From Planctomycetota bacterium (GTDB lineage Bacteria > Planctomycetota > UBA8742 > UBA2392): DNA of 64,000 bases. The position numbers and the translations under genes were made by a program. Under the pieces are notes generated by a model. That model made no database searches. It worked only from the letters and a program-made list of their open reading frames with translations, and was not told the DNA's origin. Location of the stretch: NCBI GenBank assembly GCA_016712285.1, contig JADJRK010000001.1:3844001-3908000 (forward strand), written 5' to 3'. The number at the start of each line of letters is the position of its first letter. Position 1 is the stretch's first letter. Below, piece by piece: positions 41,815-50,078 of the stretch.

Positions 41815-42768
41815 TTACTTGCGGGCTTCCACGCCTTCTATGTTGTAGCGCTCCATCTTGTTGTAGAGGCTCTTGCGGGCGAGGCCCAGCCTTCTGGCTG
41901 CGAGTGTCTTGTTGCCGCCGCAGTCTTTCAGCACCATCCGGATCACTTCGGCTTCGATCTCGTCCATCGTCATGGTCAGCCAGCGGCGCGACACTTCCTG
42001 TTGCTCGAAGCCCAGCGCCACTGAGCGGTCCAGAGCCCCCAGCGCCTCTTCGCCCAGGGATATCCAGCGCACCACGAAGTTCTCAAGCTCGCGCACGTTG
42101 CCCGGCCACGGGTAGTCTTTCAGGCGCTGCATGATTTCGGCTTCGGGCGCTTTCACCTCGATCCCGTAGCGCAGGCCGTGCTTGCGCAGGAAGAACTCCA
42201 CCAGCGCCGGAACATCTTCAGTGCGCTGGCGCAGCGGCGGCACCCTGATCTCGAAGGTGTTCAGGCGGTACAGCAGGTCGCTGCGAAACTGTCCCTCGCT
42301 GACAAAGCGCTCGATCGGCGCGTTCGTGGCCGTGATGATGCGTACGTTGATCTTGATCGCGTCCGCGCTGCCAAGCCGCCGCACCTCGCGCTCTTGCAAC
42401 ACCCGCAGCAGCCGCTTCTGAAAGCTGAGCGGGATGTCGCCGATTTCGTCCAGGAACAACGTCCCGCCCTCAGCTTGCTCAAACAAGCCGATGCGGCGCT
42501 CACGCGCGTCGGTGAAGGCGCCGGCTTCGAACCCGAAGAGTTCGCTTTCGATCAGGGATTCGGGGATGGCAAGGCAACTCTGGCCGACAAACGGGGCGTC
42601 GCGTCGGGCACTCAGGGCGTGGATAGCGCGGGCGACGACTTCTTTGCCCGCCCCGCTCTCGCCCAGGATCATGACGGGGAACTCTGCCCCCGCCACCTGC
42701 AGGATCTGCTGCTTTAACTCCCGCATGAGCAAGGAGTTGCCAACTACGGTCTGGAGCGGGTCCGCCAT
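41815..42768 (-). CDS. Sigma-54-type AAA+ activator with variant GAFTDA loop
   Basis: 317 residues without a receiver or sensor domain: an AAA+ core (Walker A GESGAGKE 36-43, Walker B GGTLFLDEIGD near 105-115) and a Fis-type C-terminal HTH (NKTLAARRLGLARKSLYNKM). The L1 loop that contacts sigma-54, normally GAFTGA, reads GAFTDA (83-88). Asp at the fifth position is a rare variant and could alter coupling to the polymerase, so sigma-54 dependence is probable but not certain. Targets are unknown. Nearby genes offer no obvious sigma-54 promoter. It is monocistronic and convergent with the HExxH gene. Confidence 0.82.
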   Translation of the reverse strand: MADPLQTVVGNSLLMRELKQQILQVAGAEFPVMILGESGAGKEVVARAIHALSARRDAPFVGQSCLAIPESLIESELFGFEAGAFTDARERRIGLFEQAEGGTLFLDEIGDIPLSFQKRLLRVLQEREVRRLGSADAIKINVRIITATNAPIERFVSEGQFRSDLLYRLNTFEIRVPPLRQRTEDVPALVEFFLRKHGLRYGIEVKAPEAEIMQRLKDYPWPGNVRELENFVVRWISLGEEALGALDRSVALGFEQQEVSRRWLTMTMDEIEAEVIRMVLKDCGGNKTLAARRLGLARKSLYNKMERYNIEGVEARK

Positions 42769-42832
42769 ATGTGCAAGAATAACACACCAATTTCAAAACG
42801 CATCAGCAGGCCCGGCGCTATCCTGAACCACC

Positions 42833-43357
42833 ATGCCCGAACCGTTCTTCGAATTTCTACGCGAGCCAAACCGCGAGAGCTTTCTGGCCGCGCGCCGCGC
42901 GGTGCTGGAAGATCCCAGCTACCAACCATACTCGACAGAACTTGAAGAACTCGACGCGCTGATTGAGCAGGAAGACTACCAGGGCGTGCTCGACCGCATG
43001 CCCGAGCTTGTGCCCAATCTTGTGTTGTCGCCGCGCCTGCACTTGATGCTGGCGTACACCCAGCGCCGGCTCGGCAACACCGACTCCGCCGACATGGAAG
43101 GCGCCATCGCCCGCACCTGCGCCGACGGCATCCTGATGACCGGCGACGGCACAGCCGAAAAGCCGTGGCTGGTGCTGCGCACATCGGACGAATACGACGT
43201 GCTGATGTTCATCGACAAGAAGATGGAGACTCAGGCGCTGATCCGCAGAGACGGCAAGGCGCTCGACCGCCTGGCCTGCGAAGACGGCAGCGAAGTCTGG
43301 TTCGATGTAAGCGACGCGATGAATGCGTTGAACAAGCAGTTGCGCCAGTCGCCCTAG
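42833..43357 (+). CDS. Hypothetical protein, DUF4919-like
   Basis: 174 residues, soluble, no signal peptide. The N-terminal half is helical (NRESFLAARRAVLEDPSY, ELEELDALIEQEDYQGVL), with a TPR-like helix pair near RLHLMLAYTQRRLGNTDSAD. The C-terminal half is TCADGILMTGDGTAEKPWLV followed by TSDEYDVLMFIDKK, a beta pattern I associate with DUF4919-type proteins. The name is from pattern memory and should be checked. It converges (4 bp overlap) with the hydrolase-like gene downstream. Confidence 0.55.
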   Translation: MPEPFFEFLREPNRESFLAARRAVLEDPSYQPYSTELEELDALIEQEDYQGVLDRMPELVPNLVLSPRLHLMLAYTQRRLGNTDSADMEGAIARTCADGILMTGDGTAEKPWLVLRTSDEYDVLMFIDKKMETQALIRRDGKALDRLACEDGSEVWFDVSDAMNALNKQLRQSP

Positions 43358-43992
43358 AACATGCGCTGGGCAAAGAAGCGGTCGATGCGTGTCCACAGGT
43401 CGCGTTCGCCGGCTTCGCGGTACTCGAAGTTGCCCTCTTCATTGTCAAAGAATGCGTGGCCGACGCCGGCGTAGGTGTAGGTCTCGTCATCCAGCGGGCT
43501 GGTCGAAAGCACGCGCTCAAGCTCGCGCACATCCTCAATCGGGACCTCGGAATCCAGCTCGCCGAAGACAGCCAGAATGGGTGCTCGTGACTTGCTCACC
43601 ACTTCAAGCGGCTGGCGGATGATCACGTCGTCGGCGACGGGCAGCTTGACGAAGGGGCATACTACAACGCAGGCATCCAGCTCTTCGTCGCAGGCCAGCA
43701 GTGCTAGTGTGCCGCCAAGCCATGCGCCGACGGTGCCCACCTTCTTGCCCCCGCCCATGGTTTTGCGCAGCTCGCGCGCCGCCTGCTTGACCTGCTGCAC
43801 GCCATGCACGATCTCGTCGAGGCTGACGTTGTCGATCGTGCGCGGCTGCCGCGTAAGCTCGAGAACCCGCACGGCAAAGCCTGTGTTGGCAATCCCCTGA
43901 GCTGAATGCATGACCGCCTTGTCGGCGACAAAGCGCTTGGGTACCAGCACAACGCCGGCTTTCACCGGCCCGGTTCTAGGGTTGACGAGCAT
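43354..43992 (-). CDS. Dienelactone-hydrolase-fold protein with Trp at nucleophile position
   Basis: 212 residues with the alpha/beta hydrolase layout of the DLH family. The nucleophile elbow reads VGAWLGG (87-94 region), where DLH has G-x-C-x-G-G; Trp91 (codon TGG, confirmed on the minus strand) replaces the Cys/Ser. The other triad residues are kept: Asp147 (FGELDSEVP) and His179 (GVGHAFFDNE). The protein is therefore probably catalytically dead or uses a different mechanism. It overlaps the upstream DUF4919-like gene by 4 bp in convergent orientation. The variant is a real codon, not a frameshift. Confidence 0.75.
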   Translation of the reverse strand: MLVNPRTGPVKAGVVLVPKRFVADKAVMHSAQGIANTGFAVRVLELTRQPRTIDNVSLDEIVHGVQQVKQAARELRKTMGGGKKVGTVGAWLGGTLALLACDEELDACVVVCPFVKLPVADDVIIRQPLEVVSKSRAPILAVFGELDSEVPIEDVRELERVLSTSPLDDETYTYAGVGHAFFDNEEGNFEYREAGERDLWTRIDRFFAQRMF

Positions 43993-44223
43993 GCGGCGTA
44001 CGTTAACCCCCGCGCACCCACAGGGCCATAGCCCACTGCCAGAGGGTTATAAATCTGTGTGCTGGCGGGATTCTGGGAAAGTCGACCACAAAGGAGACAG
44101 GACAGGCAGGACGGGAGGATTGGCCCTTTGTTCCGCCTTGCTCCGTGCGATTCCGAGTACTCAGCGGCTGCTTCAGGCGTTTCGATATTGCCGTGAGCTG
44201 CCCGCCGGAACATAACTCGCGCT

Positions 44224-44994
44224 GTGAACAAACCCGACCCCACGGTTCTGCACGGCGATTCACTGGTTCTCGCGACTGAACTGCCGCAGGGGCAGGCGGA
44301 CCTCATCTATCTTGACCCGCCGTTCTTCACCAACAGGCGCCAGCGCAACCGCACCGGCCACCACTACGACGACCGCTGGCCCGGTGGCCTTGCCGAGTAC
44401 CTGGCGTTTCTGCGCAAGCTGCTGGAAGCCGCGCGACCACTGCTTTCCGCCAACGGGCTGCTGGCGCTGCACCTTGATTGGCGCGCGAGCCACTGGGGCC
44501 GCGTCGAGCTTGAGCGCTTGTTCGGGCCCGAGGCCTTCATCAACGAGATCATCTGGGCCTACCGCACCGGCGGCAGCAGCAAGCGCCACCTGCGCCGCAA
44601 GCACGACACCATCCACGTCTTTGCCAACGGGCCGAAGTACGTGTTCAACCCGTCCACCGAAAAGAGCCGCCTGGCCCACCGCTATGGCTTTACCAACGTG
44701 CAGATCCTCGATGATGGCGACGGCCCGTACACCCTGAGCGGCCTGCGCGACGTGTGGGAGATCCCGGCTTTGCGGGGCAACATGAAAGAGTGGGCGGGCT
44801 ACCCGACGCAAAAGCCGCTGGCGCTGCTATGCCGGCTGATCGAGTGCTTCACGAACCCGGGTGCGCTGGTGATGGACCTGTGTTGCGGCAGCGGCAGCAC
44901 GCTGGTTGCGGCGCGCAGTCTTGGGCGCAAATGGCTCGGCGTAGACAGCAACGCCGACGCCGTGAAGCTGGCACTCAGCAGGCTATCGCATTGA
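44224..44994 (+). CDS. Orphan site-specific DNA methyltransferase (N4/N6, beta type)
   Basis: 256 residues from a GTG start at 44224. Catalytic motif DPPF (31-34) in LIYLDPPFFTN precedes the AdoMet site VMDLCCGSGSTLVAA (216-231), the order of beta-type amino-methyltransferases. YPTQKPLALLCRLIEC is typical of the group, and IIWAYRTGGSSKRHLRRKHD may be part of the target-recognition region. It methylates adenine-N6 or cytosine-N4 in DNA. No restriction endonuclease or specificity subunit is adjacent, so it is an orphan with regulatory or anti-restriction potential. The recognition site cannot be read from sequence. Confidence 0.85.
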   Translation: MNKPDPTVLHGDSLVLATELPQGQADLIYLDPPFFTNRRQRNRTGHHYDDRWPGGLAEYLAFLRKLLEAARPLLSANGLLALHLDWRASHWGRVELERLFGPEAFINEIIWAYRTGGSSKRHLRRKHDTIHVFANGPKYVFNPSTEKSRLAHRYGFTNVQILDDGDGPYTLSGLRDVWEIPALRGNMKEWAGYPTQKPLALLCRLIECFTNPGALVMDLCCGSGSTLVAARSLGRKWLGVDSNADAVKLALSRLSH

Positions 44995-45063
44995 AAGCGC
45001 GGAGTTATACTCTTGCGCTGGGTGAGTTGATGCTCATCCGGGGTTGCTTTGAAACTCGGGAAT

Positions 45064-45114
45064 CAGCCTGTAAGTGCATACAAGCGCGCTCGTTAGGGCG
45101 GTGCTGACAGGCTG
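45064..45114 (+). promoter_or_regulatory. Possible structured leader upstream of the FSPPPP protein
   Basis: CAGCCTGT (45064-45071) pairs perfectly with ACAGGCTG (45107-45114) around a 35-base loop. It begins 33 bp before the GTG/ATG region of 45147. It could be an RNA leader or chance; no known riboswitch consensus was recognised. Confidence 0.35.
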
Positions 45115-45146
45115 GCCTTTGGCCCACCTGGGGGCGAACCAACAAG

Positions 45147-47237
45147 ATGCCAATCAATCTTCGATACGGTCAGCAGGCAGTCGCGCGCGGGTTTCTTACG
45201 CCTCAGCGGCTGCAGACGGTACTGGCGAAACAGCAACAGCTTGACAGCCAGGGCAAAAAGGTCAGCGTTCGCATGATCCTCGAGAAGTCGAAACTTCTCA
45301 GCGACGATCAGCTTTCGCAGATTGACCGTGACCTGAACATCAAGGTGGTCAAGAAACGCACCGGCAAGCTGGATCGCCCGGGCGTAGACGCCCGCCGCCA
45401 GCAGCGGCCGGCCACCGGGCCCGTGGGCGCGCAGAACTTTGCGGGCGACGCCGTGCCGCAGTTCAGCGGCATGTCCGGCGGCGACCCCGACGCGACTGTG
45501 TTTTCGCCGCCGCCACCCGAGATGCAGAACAAGATTCGCAACGAGCGCGAACGCTCAAAGGCTGAGCAGAAACGCAAGCAGGACCAGGAAGCCGCGGCCT
45601 TCTTCGGTGACGACAACGCCAGCCCCTTTGGCGCCGACCCGTTTGGCGGCGACGCCATGGCGCCCGAGCCGATGCCGATGCAGCCCATGGGCGGTTTCGG
45701 CGACGAAATGCAGCCTGAGCCCTTCGGCGACGAGATGCAGCCCGAGCCTTTCGGCGGCGGATTTGGCGGCGGTTTCAACGAAATGCAGCCTGAGCCCATG
45801 CATGGCGGTTTCGGCGGCGACGACCTGCAGCCCCAGGGCGATGGGTTTGGCGAGGAGGCGCCTTTCAGCGCGGACCCATTCGGCGCTGAACCGGAAGAAT
45901 TGAGCCGCATGGACTCAAGCCCCAAGCTGTCCAGCCTGCCGGTTGAGTTTGACGGTTTCGGTTCGCCTGAAGATGAAGAGCTGCCGACGATCGGCGCAGG
46001 ATTTGATGAAGACCCGGCCCCGCCGCCACGGCGCCAGCCGGCGTTCCAGCCCCAGCCTCAGCGACCGCAGCAGCCGGCCTATGCCGCGCCGATGAATGAC
46101 CTGAACCCTGCCGGCGATGGCTTTGACGATTTCGGCAACGATATCCGCTCGCCGGAAGAGCTAGACTCAGCCCCGATGCCGGGCGCGCGCGGCGGTGGCA
46201 ACCTTGACGCCACGATGTTCAGCCCACCGCCCCCGGGCATCGGTTCCCCGCGCCAGAAAACCGGCGCGATGGAAAAGACCATGTTCAGCCCGCCGCCGCC
46301 GGGATTTCACCCGCGCGACCGGCAAGCCGCCCCAGAGCCGGAACCGGAACCGGAGCCGATGGGCGACGAATGGGGCGAGCCGGCGATGGACGAACCGGCA
46401 GGTTTCGAAGACGCCGTTGCAGGCGCTGACATGGACGCCACGGTGTTCAGCCCGCCGCCACCTGAGTATGAAGAACGCCGCCGCGAAACCGAGCGGAAGC
46501 AGGCCAGCGCACGCGGCCGCCAGGGCGCGGACGACTTTGGAGAGGTAGATATTCCGGTCGGCAAGCGCATGGACGACGTGCCGACGTCACCGTCGCAGGG
46601 CGATGACGTGCACCCATTGCGCCGCGGCGTGGGCACAAGCAGCAGCAGCGGCGTCAACCGCACCACGTCAAAGCGTCGCCCGGCGCAACGCAGCCCGAGC
46701 AGCCAGGTGCCGGTATCGGTGCCCGACGATGTCGCCGACGAGTTGCCCAGCGACGATATCGGCGCCGACATTCCCGACGACATGCCCGAGTCCGTCGGCG
46801 CACCCGGCGGCAAAGGCCCCGGCAAGTTTCCGCCCAAGGCCGCCAAAGAAAAGAAACAGACAGGCAAGCGCGACCTGCCACGCGACAAGGTTGAGGTACC
46901 GGCCGCGGAGGGCGAAGAGGGCGAGAAGAAAAAGAAGAGCAAGACCAGCTCACGCGTGATTCTGCTGTTTCTGCTGCTGCTGGTGATCGTGCTTGGCTTG
47001 CTGATCACGCCAATCGCGTACCCGACCCACGGCATCGAGCAGCTGGACCAGTTGCGCAACCACCGCAGCGCGGCCCCAATCTACGATTATGTGCAGGACA
47101 TCTACGACACGATCACCGGCCAGCCGCCGCGGCGCAAACCCGGCACCGTGCCGCAGGACCCGATTATTCTGCCCGGCAACGGCGCACCCGATAACTCGCC
47201 GTCCAACAGCCCCGCACCTGAGAACAGCGGCGGGTAA
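45147..47237 (+). CDS. Membrane-anchored repeat protein with four FSPPPP motifs
   Basis: 696 residues. N-terminal domain (1-70, RYGQQAVARGFLTPQRLQTV, SVRMILEKSKLLSDDQLSQI) resembles the N-terminal modules of type II secretion ATPases or kinases of the 'LxxGLxTxxQL' type. Residues 70-600 are low-complexity, Pro/Glu/Gly/Met rich. Four copies of [DK]-x-T-[VM]-F-S-P-P-P-P occur: 115-124, 354-363, 375-385 (EKTMFSPPPP) and 430-439. The TxxF motif with acidic surroundings looks like Ser/Thr-kinase and FHA-ligand peptides. One TM helix near 604-625, then a short external tail. Probably a scaffold for phospho-signalling. Function is inferred from pattern. Confidence 0.65.
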   Translation: MPINLRYGQQAVARGFLTPQRLQTVLAKQQQLDSQGKKVSVRMILEKSKLLSDDQLSQIDRDLNIKVVKKRTGKLDRPGVDARRQQRPATGPVGAQNFAGDAVPQFSGMSGGDPDATVFSPPPPEMQNKIRNERERSKAEQKRKQDQEAAAFFGDDNASPFGADPFGGDAMAPEPMPMQPMGGFGDEMQPEPFGDEMQPEPFGGGFGGGFNEMQPEPMHGGFGGDDLQPQGDGFGEEAPFSADPFGAEPEELSRMDSSPKLSSLPVEFDGFGSPEDEELPTIGAGFDEDPAPPPRRQPAFQPQPQRPQQPAYAAPMNDLNPAGDGFDDFGNDIRSPEELDSAPMPGARGGGNLDATMFSPPPPGIGSPRQKTGAMEKTMFSPPPPGFHPRDRQAAPEPEPEPEPMGDEWGEPAMDEPAGFEDAVAGADMDATVFSPPPPEYEERRRETERKQASARGRQGADDFGEVDIPVGKRMDDVPTSPSQGDDVHPLRRGVGTSSSSGVNRTTSKRRPAQRSPSSQVPVSVPDDVADELPSDDIGADIPDDMPESVGAPGGKGPGKFPPKAAKEKKQTGKRDLPRDKVEVPAAEGEEGEKKKKSKTSSRVILLFLLLLVIVLGLLITPIAYPTHGIEQLDQLRNHRSAAPIYDYVQDIYDTITGQPPRRKPGTVPQDPIILPGNGAPDNSPSNSPAPENSGG

Positions 47238-47256
47238 CACGCATCACCAAGCACCC

Positions 47257-47280
47257 GAACGGGCCGGCACGCCGGCCCGT
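47257..47280 (+). terminator. GC hairpin terminator after the FSPPPP protein
   Basis: AACGGGCCGG, loop CACG, CCGGCCCGTT: a perfect 10 bp stem followed by TCAGT. It lies 20 bp downstream of the stop at 47237 and just before the pyrophosphorylase gene. Confidence 0.7.
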
Positions 47281-47297
47281 TTCAGTAAAAGGCAGGC

Positions 47298-48701
47298 ATG
47301 GCAGACCACGACCAACTTCGCGCCGAATTTGAAACCGCGGGCCAGGGCCACGTGTTTGCATGGTGGGACGAGCTGGGCGACCGGGCGCGCCGCCGCCTGG
47401 CGCGCCAGTTGGCCACAGTTGACCTGTCAAGACTTGGAGAACTGCGCGCCGCCGTCACGGCGCTGACGGCGCCCCACCCACGGACGCTGGCACCCGCCCC
47501 GGTGTTTGAACTTGCCGACCGCGAGTTTCCGTACTCGCTGGCCGATGCCGCCCGCGCCGTGGCGCCAATCGGCGACAAGGCCCTGCGCGACGGCCAGGTG
47601 GCGGCATTGCTGGTCGCCGGCGGCCAGGGAACAAGACTTGGCTTTGACGGCCCCAAGGGCTGCTTTCCGGTGCTGCCGCTGACGGGCATGACGCTGTTTG
47701 AGGTGTTCGCCCGCAAGCTGCGCCGCGTCGGCCTTGAGCACGGCGTTACGCCGCCGCTGTACATCATGGTCGGCAGCCACAATGAAAGCGCGACCGTCAA
47801 CTTCTGGCAGGACAACAACTTCTTCGGCCTTGAGCCCGACAACGTCAAGTTCTTTGCCCAGGGCGAAATGCCCGCGCTCGATGCCGATGGCAAACTGGTC
47901 ATGGCTGCCCGCGACACGCTGTTCACCGGCCCAGATGGCCACGGCGGCGTGCTGCAGGCTTTACACGTCAAGGGCATGCTGGCCGACATGCGCACCCGCG
48001 GCGTGCGCTGCCTGAGCTATCTGCAGGTCGATAACGCCCAGACGCCGGTCGCGGACAGCGCCTTCCTGGGGCTGCACATCGCGCAGGGCGCCGAGGTCAG
48101 CCTGAAGGTCGTGCGCAAGATCGACCCCGCCGAGAAGGTCGGCATTTTCTGTCTGGATGACGGCGTGCCCGGCATTGTCGAGTACTCCGAGTTCAGCCAG
48201 GCCCAAAGCAATGAACGCGCGGGCAACGATCTCAAGTACTGGGCCGGCAGCATCGCCGTGCATACCTTCAACGTCGACTTCCTGAGCCGCCTTGCAAAGA
48301 ACGGCACCGACCTGCCGCTGCACGCCGCGCACAAGAAAGTTCCGCACGTCGACCGCGACGGCAACGCCGTCGAACCCGCACAGCCGAACGCCTACAAGTT
48401 TGAGCGCTTTATCTTCGACACGATTCCGCTGGCGGGCAACGTAATGTGCCTTGAGGTCCCACGCGAAGAACAGTTTCTGCCGGTAAAGAACGCCGACGGC
48501 CCGCACAGCCCCGAAGGCTTCAAGCAGGCATACCAGGACTATTTCGGTAGGGCAGTAGAAGCCGCCACCGGCAAGCGCCCGCCAGCCATAGAGGTAGACC
48601 CCCTGGTCGCCGAAAGCGCCCGCGAAGTGATCGAACTGGCAAGAGACGCCGCAGAGTGGGACCTCACCAAACCACTGCACATTCGTGCGTCGGCTGTTTG
48701 A
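47298..48701 (+). CDS. UDP-sugar pyrophosphorylase, eukaryotic UAP/UGP type
   Basis: 467 residues. Pyrophosphorylase signature LVAGGQGTRLGFDGPKGCF (105-123, with the catalytic Lys120). Other features are FWQDNNFFGLEPDNVKFF, GPDGHGGVLQAL, LQVDNAQTPVADSAFLGLHI and YKFERFIFDTIPLAGN, the last two close to UDP-GlcNAc pyrophosphorylases of eukaryotes. It makes UDP-GlcNAc (or another UDP-sugar) from UTP and the sugar 1-phosphate for wall and polysaccharide synthesis. It differs from bacterial GlmU. An alternative is UDP-glucose pyrophosphorylase. Terminator-like DNA precedes it, so it is probably its own transcript. Confidence 0.8.
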   Translation: MADHDQLRAEFETAGQGHVFAWWDELGDRARRRLARQLATVDLSRLGELRAAVTALTAPHPRTLAPAPVFELADREFPYSLADAARAVAPIGDKALRDGQVAALLVAGGQGTRLGFDGPKGCFPVLPLTGMTLFEVFARKLRRVGLEHGVTPPLYIMVGSHNESATVNFWQDNNFFGLEPDNVKFFAQGEMPALDADGKLVMAARDTLFTGPDGHGGVLQALHVKGMLADMRTRGVRCLSYLQVDNAQTPVADSAFLGLHIAQGAEVSLKVVRKIDPAEKVGIFCLDDGVPGIVEYSEFSQAQSNERAGNDLKYWAGSIAVHTFNVDFLSRLAKNGTDLPLHAAHKKVPHVDRDGNAVEPAQPNAYKFERFIFDTIPLAGNVMCLEVPREEQFLPVKNADGPHSPEGFKQAYQDYFGRAVEAATGKRPPAIEVDPLVAESAREVIELARDAAEWDLTKPLHIRASAV

Positions 48702-48744
48702 ACGCAGCTGCGCGTTTCCTTTCGCAAGTTTCTGCACCAAATGC

Positions 48745-48795
48745 AAACTACAGTCTCACGCGGAGGCGCAAAGGCGCGGAGAACCGCCGCGCGTG
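48745..48795. repeat. CTCACGC-GAGGCGCAAAGGCGC repeat
   Basis: AGTCTCACGCGGAGGCGCAA, AGGCGCGGAGAACC. A second copy, GGTCTCACGCAGAGGCGCAA, AGCGGCGG, lies at 49313-49335. The same phrase appears partially inverted at 11143-11165. Confidence 0.6.
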
Positions 48796-48933
48796 CGCTA
48801 TTGCGACTCCGGGCCTTCACGAGACGCCGCAGTTCGTGATTAGCTGTGAGCTTCGGACGGTCTTGCGCGAAGTGCTGGAAGCATTGGATCAAGGCAAGTC
48901 TGGTGGGGTCTATAACTTTGGATCGGAGGAGTC

Positions 48934-49269
48934 GTGCGCAACAAGCCGGCAAGACCCGCAGAACTGCCAATCCCTGCCAGCGCGAAGCGCGATCGCAAGG
49001 CGAGGGAAATGATCCGCGCATGGATTGCTGAGGGAGACCTCTGGTGCACGATCAATGTCGGGACTTGGGCGGGTGTTGACTTTGTGGACGAGTCGACCGC
49101 ATGGGGAATCCTGCTGTCCGATGTGGCGCATCACGTTGCCAATGCGCTACACGAGGAGCATGAAGTGCCAAAACAGGAAACCCTGAATCAGATCCGTCTA
49201 GCTTGGGATCGAGAGTTTGAGGGGCCCACTTCTGGCCACAATGGCCAGTATGCTGGCGACGATGAGTAG
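48934..49269 (+). CDS. DUF5076-like protein
   Basis: 111 residues from a GTG start with GGAGG four bases upstream. The core DREMIRAWIAEGDLWCTINV, then GVDFVDESTAWGILLSDVAHHVA, matches my recall of DUF5076 proteins (AREMxRAWxADGGL ... AWGILLADVARHVA). Soluble, no catalytic motif visible. The gene lies among dispersed repeats and has no operon partners. The family call rests on remembered pattern. The function of this family is not established. Confidence 0.6.
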   Translation: MRNKPARPAELPIPASAKRDRKAREMIRAWIAEGDLWCTINVGTWAGVDFVDESTAWGILLSDVAHHVANALHEEHEVPKQETLNQIRLAWDREFEGPTSGHNGQYAGDDE

Positions 49270-49379
49270 AGGGCGGACCCAATCACCTAATGCGATATCA
49301 CCTGCCACCTAGGGTCTCACGCAGAGGCGCAAAGCGGCGGTGCCGTACACGGGGCCGAGACGCGGATTCAGTCAGATGT

Positions 49380-49463
49380 GCACTCCGAAGGAGTGCTGAG
49401 ACTCCAGCCCACGGCGCAAGCCGTGGGTTAGCGAATGGCGAGTCAGTCGAGCCCCGCAGGGGC
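49380..49463. repeat. REP hairpins left of the RAYT
   Basis: Three hairpins: GCACTCC-GAA-GGAGTGC (49380-49396), CCCACGGC-GCAA-GCCGTGGG (49408-49427, within a 32-base segment 49404-49435 that recurs inverted on the right), and GCCCC-GCA-GGGGC (49451-49463). Confidence 0.85.
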
Positions 49464-49473
49464 GGAAGAAGCG

Positions 49474-49920
49474 TCAATCCCAAAGGTAATCTTCTTGTGG
49501 CTCAATTCCGTGAAGCCTCAAAAACCAGCGAAGCTCGTCTTGAAACGACTGCTTCTTGTGGTGTTCTTCCTGATTGTCGATGTAGCCAATGATTGTGTCG
49601 ATGCGGTCATGGCTGACGCTGAACGCTGAGTATCCCGTCTGCCACGCGAATCCGGGCGCCCCTTCTTCCTTCATCCAGCGCGACGAGTTCGTCTTGATCA
49701 CGCGCATCAGGTCCGCGACGTTCAGCTTCGCGGGGTACTGGATCAGCAGGTGGGCGTGATCGGCTGGTCCATTGATCCTGATCGCTGTCGCGCCCTCCTC
49801 ACGCGTTATTCCTCCCACGTATGCGAACAGACGCGCGCGCAGGGCGTCGTCGGCAATCGGCTCGCGGCCCTTGGTGGAAAAGACCGCGTGGATCACGAGT
49901 TTGGCGTTGGTGTGTCCCAT
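49474..49920 (-). CDS. REP-associated tyrosine transposase (Y1, HUH)
   Basis: 148 residues from MGHTNAKLVIHAVFSTKGRE. HUH motif GPADHAHLLIQYP (His55, His57) and catalytic Tyr113 in IIGYIDNQEEHHKKQSF, with the YI-x-NQ-x-x-HH signature of RAYTs and IS200-like TnpA proteins. The ending FLRLHGIEPQEDYLWD is also typical. It nicks single-stranded DNA at hairpin (REP) sites. The internal 26 codons before the chosen start run into hairpin DNA. It appears intact and therefore possibly active; related hairpins elsewhere in the window may be its products. Confidence 0.92.
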   Translation of the reverse strand: MGHTNAKLVIHAVFSTKGREPIADDALRARLFAYVGGITREEGATAIRINGPADHAHLLIQYPAKLNVADLMRVIKTNSSRWMKEEGAPGFAWQTGYSAFSVSHDRIDTIIGYIDNQEEHHKKQSFQDELRWFLRLHGIEPQEDYLWD

Positions 49921-49934
49921 GAAGGCATTCTTAC

Positions 49935-50016
49935 GCGCCTTCGGCGCTGCGTCTAACGGATTTGCTAACCCACGGCTTGCGCCGTGGGCTGGAATCAACG
50001 CACCCCTTCGGGGTGC
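49935..50016. repeat. REP hairpins right of the RAYT
   Basis: GCGCC-TTC-GGCGC (49935-49947), CCCACGGC-TTGC-GCCGTGGG (49969-49988 region, inverse of the left copy) and GCACCCC-TTC-GGGGTGC (50000-50016). They form a mirror image of the left triplet. Confidence 0.85.
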
Positions 50017-50078
50017 GGACAGTGCTCGAACGCGGACTCAATTGCGGGCATCTGCGGGAGACTGCGAACAACTGCAGC

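Larger units (their letters stand above)
49380..50016. mobile_element. RAYT/REP element (IS200/IS605-related single-strand transposon unit)
   Basis: A Y1 transposase gene is bracketed by mirror-image hairpin triplets. The left segment CCAGCCCACGGCGCAAGCCG (49404-49423, and on to 49435) occurs inverted on the right (49961-49992). Outer hairpins GCACTCC/GGAGTGC on the left and GCACCCC/GGGGTGC on the right are also related. Such units are moved or maintained by the HUH transposase in REP-RAYT systems. No target-site duplication is expected. Confidence 0.8.
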
